Positions 61,276 to 64,000 of a DNA stretch of 64,000 nt are shown piece after piece. Both the position numbers and the translations under genes were made by a program. The first letter of the stretch is position 1; each line of letters opens with the position of its first letter. Where the stretch lies: positions 744,001-808,000 of the forward strand of contig OZ287706.1 of NCBI GenBank assembly GCA_965649825.1. The letters are read 5' to 3'. The DNA comes from Penicillus capitatus (Eukaryota > Chlorophyta). Below the pieces are notes generated by a model that was not told the origin of the DNA, did not search any database, and worked only from the letters and a program-made list of their open reading frames with translations.

Positions 61276-61806
61276 CAGAGAGCAAGGATGGTCAGATCGG
61301 GCTGACCTTGCGAGACAGACCATCCCTTGCGCGAGGTCGTCTTGTCCGAGGCGCCGCCTTCCCTGCCGAAGAAACCACCGAGGTTTGCCATCGTCCGCGG
61401 CAGCGTGCGAGATAGCTTTGTTGTCTGCCTCTGCCAACAGAACCCAGCGTCGAGTCTCCTTCAGTCGTCGGGAGAAAGGAGCACTGGAGTGGGTGGAAAG
61501 GTCGGAGGCAGTTCCGCAGAATGGACACCTCTTGTCAGTAGAAGAAGAGCGGCGCAGCCAGTGAAGGCCGTAAGAGAACCGGCGTAAGAAGGACCTTCCC
61601 AGCGACGTCCTTCCGCTCTTGCCTGCGGAATTTGGGAGTTGAAACGATAGCGAGTGTCTTCTAACTTGGCTGAACGTCGGTCGGCCGCTCTGGCTTTGGA
61701 TGCCCGTCGGGAGACGGGAGGACAGCCTTGCTAGGCAAGAAGGCATTGGCGATCGTGAAGCGACTCTGTCCTGTCGGCGATGCGTTTCGACGTTTGTCGA
61801 ATTCAC

Positions 61807-63403
61807 GGCATCGGATCATCGAAGAAGAAATGAGTTACGTCATCGTCGATCGCACGTCGGCGCAGATGGAGTCGAGGTTCAAAGTACCCCATCTGTCATG
61901 TAGACCTACTCGTCTTAGGTGGAATCTTCGACAACGATGGATCTGTCCGTTGCATTTTCCATGCCTCGTTTGGAGCCTTGTTTCTCGATCTGCCGCATCC
62001 GAAGGGCGATTCACATTTCGTGCTCTCGTGCATTATTCAGTATCATCGACCGCCGATCGGTCGATGGACACGTCAAATAGCTCGATAGATAACCACACTG
62101 ACGTGAAACATCGACAACGCGTGTAAGATTGTCGTCGATCGGTCAAAACCGATCGATCGATTGATTTCGATTTATCGCACATTCTGTTTCCATGAATGCA
62201 CCGTCGCCGATCGTCGTACCATCGATGGCGAGAAACATCAAAGATCGATTCGCCAGTGAAAGCCAATCGATCACACACCAGCTGGACTAATCGATGCGAT
62301 GCGATCGGCCTATCAGTATGACCGATGCAGTACGATCGGATCTTACAATAAGACTCAAATTCTTTCAAAAGTTGCGGTGTTTACCTGGATTGTGCCGTTC
62401 TACGGCAATCTTATGTCCCGAAATAGACTTTGCCGATCGCGAAACGAAACTGCGATCGATCAGACTACTTTCTTGTGCACTGGATCGCCGCCGATCCAGC
62501 ATGCATCTCGATCGATCTAGTTAACACCTCATTTGAGGAAACGATTGCTTATCTTGAAATCTCACACCGAAAGTCTCTCCCAGTAAAATGCCTATCGCCG
62601 GAATTGATCGAATGGTTGTCGATCGCACAAATGTTTAATTTTTGCAGCTTTCTTCTTTTAAAACGTTCCGACTTCTTTGACATGACTTTTCGAAGCTTCG
62701 TCTTCGATATGCCGAAGGAGAATACCAAGGAAACGAGAGAGATCTTTTCGAGGTCTCTTCTGTTGAAGAAACATGCTCTCGCTAAGTATCTGTAGAACAA
62801 ATTTGTTGCATCGATCGTTTTCCATCGGAGACAGCTGCCAAACTCGTTGATGTCGACCTTCAATTTGACTACTTGTATCGATCGATCGATTGCGACGTTA
62901 GAAGAGATGGATTTTCGTATCTGGCGCGAACTTTCGCTTGTTCCATTCTGTAATGCATACGAACGTGAAGTGCTTGACAACACTCAATAAATGCAATAAT
63001 GCTATGTGACGATCGACACCATCGATCGAGAGTCGATTTGGTTCGCGACAATTGGTCTGTTCATCATGTCAATAGAAGACAAGATGTCCTCCGACAATTG
63101 GTACAGCCTTTATTTGCATCCGTCGACGTTTGAACTTCCAAAAAAGCGCTCTCGAAAAACGCGTATCGTGTAAAAGCGACCTTGGGCCAAAAGAGTCACA
63201 ACATCGACAGACTTCCACGTTAAATCTGCACAGGGAAACGCATGTATCCCAACCTTCCCACTTTGAGCCATGAACTGCGCATTCTCGTTGAATTCCTGAC
63301 GATATACCGAAAACCTACGACCATGAACCATTAACACACAGAATCTGATTCGCAAAAGTTAAAAAAAAGCTATGCTGCGCGGATCATCAAACAGGCATGA
63401 CGT
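61807..63403. repeat. Gene-free region with many GATCGATC palindromes
   Basis: From about 62040 to 63060 GATCGATC/ATCGATCG and related overlapping palindromes recur densely (for example 62480-62520 and 62875-62895). Frames on both strands are A+T-richer and domain-free. No tRNA or other RNA gene could be recognised. Confidence 0.5.
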
Positions 63404-64000
63404 TCAGGGATCGAGACGATGAGATTTTGTCCCTTCGACGACCTCTCTGATCTCCGGAACGAGCCACTCCAGTTCCTCTTCGGAGAAAACGGAGGAAAGC
63501 TGGTGTTCGATGTCATTTTCGCGCAACACGAGGATCCTGTGTACATTTCCCTGCAAGTCTGTGTGCGGCAGAATCTTAAAACACACGCCCACGGTCAACA
63601 TGTGCAACAGGAATGAGGCAAACTTACTCCGACGCCGACGAGATCCGCCGTTTTCCCCTTCGTTTGTTTGACAAACAGTTTGTCCAGACGCGTCGCGGTG
63701 GACATTGCTTTGCTGGCACCATCTCCTTTTCTGCTCCTCGTCCTCGTCGTCCGCGTAATGCTGTATTCGTCGGGAGTGATGGAGAGGTTCTCGTGGAGGA
63801 ATGCAGTGCGCACGGTGGTCTTCACCAACAAGAAGCCAACAAACCAGGGAAGCGTCGAGAACAGCAGCATCAAAAAAGAAACTGCAAAACAGGACGTTCT
63901 TGCACATGAAACAGGACGCAGATTGAGAGATTACTTGCGCTTGGCGTCAAGATGGCAGCGACAAGCGCTCCGCTGCACCACAAGATCAAGAAACTGAACC
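63404..64000 (-). CDS. Unknown two-helix membrane protein family, copy 3 (partial at window edge)
   Basis: On the minus strand, entering from the right edge. Exon up to about 63628: a hydrophobic helix (LMLLFSTLPWFVGFLLVK), VRTAFLHENLSITPDEYSITR, a basic loop and LDKLFVKQTKGKTADLVGV. A 53-nt intron (63575-63627, GTAAGT...TTTTAAG) precedes the last exon (63404-63574), which ends with VFSEEELEWLVPEIREVV. The layout (helix, K-T-rich segment, intron at the same point, then the S-EE-EW(L/I) C-terminal motif) parallels copies 1 and 2 at 41.7-45.2 kb, although identity is low. Function unknown. Confidence 0.55.

Noticed and set aside
61292-61806. An independent gene on the minus strand upstream of MsrB
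   Set aside because: The Arg/Ser-rich frame is continuous with MsrB and is better explained as its possible targeting extension or 5' leader.

Overview
This window is nuclear DNA of a eukaryotic microbe, densely packed with genes on both strands. I could rebuild most genes exon by exon by matching the conserved parts of known protein families across frames. The introns are very uniform: nearly all the ones I could fix are about 44-60 nt long, start with GT and end with AG, and a few carry a visible CTAAC/CTAAT-like branch point. Gaps between genes are often only tens to a few hundred bases. Stop codons TGA, TAA and TAG are all used, so the code looks standard. The gene set suggests a plastid-bearing, flagellated protist (an alga, or an algal relative). 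It includes an FrhB-type 7-hydroxymethyl-chlorophyll a reductase / divinyl reductase, ascorbate peroxidase, a presequence-bearing organellar ClpP, a plant-type NACK (kinesin-7) with its C-terminal domain, and a ciliary-type tubulin glutamylase TTLL9. Metazoan/protist-type families (leishmanolysin, trefoil P-domains) are also present. I cannot place the species.

Layout. 1-5.7 kb: two tandem paralogous secreted ankyrin genes with one exon per repeat, then a GNAT acetyltransferase. 6.4-16.4 kb: an STK11IP-like LRR protein, a small unknown protein, a membrane-anchored leishmanolysin, diphthamide ligase DPH6 fused to RidA domains, and a TerD-C2 fusion. 17-31 kb: a WLM metallopeptidase, ClpP, a His/Gln-rich protein, COG7, RPL12, a kinesin-7, H2A.Z, and a ubiquitin-like/LRR protein. 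31.9-34.2 kb: RPS24, NDUFA8 and PSMB1. 34.2-38.1 kb: a decayed LTR-type retroelement and a FAN1-like nuclease gene that is broken in its nuclease domain. 39.4-45.2 kb: a secreted trefoil protein and two convergent copies of an unrecognised two-helix membrane family; a third copy runs off the right end. 46-61.3 kb (visibly richer in G+C): ascorbate peroxidase, a CIB-like EF-hand protein, carnosine N-methyltransferase-like CARNMT1, UBLCP1, CCDC12, divergent H4/H3, TTLL9, an EF-hand protein, HCAR, RPS11, RUVBL1 and MsrB. The remaining stretches hold no gene I can support and are often rich in GATCGATC.

The main unexplained signal is a short sequence, GATGTGAC (extended form close to CGTGATGTGACGTCG). 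I count roughly two dozen copies on the two strands together. It sits inside many of the tiny introns in either orientation relative to the transcript, and just upstream of two TATA boxes. Other points worth checking are the unknown membrane family, GC-AG introns clustered in three neighbouring genes, the FAN1 lesions, and the exon-per-repeat gene architectures.
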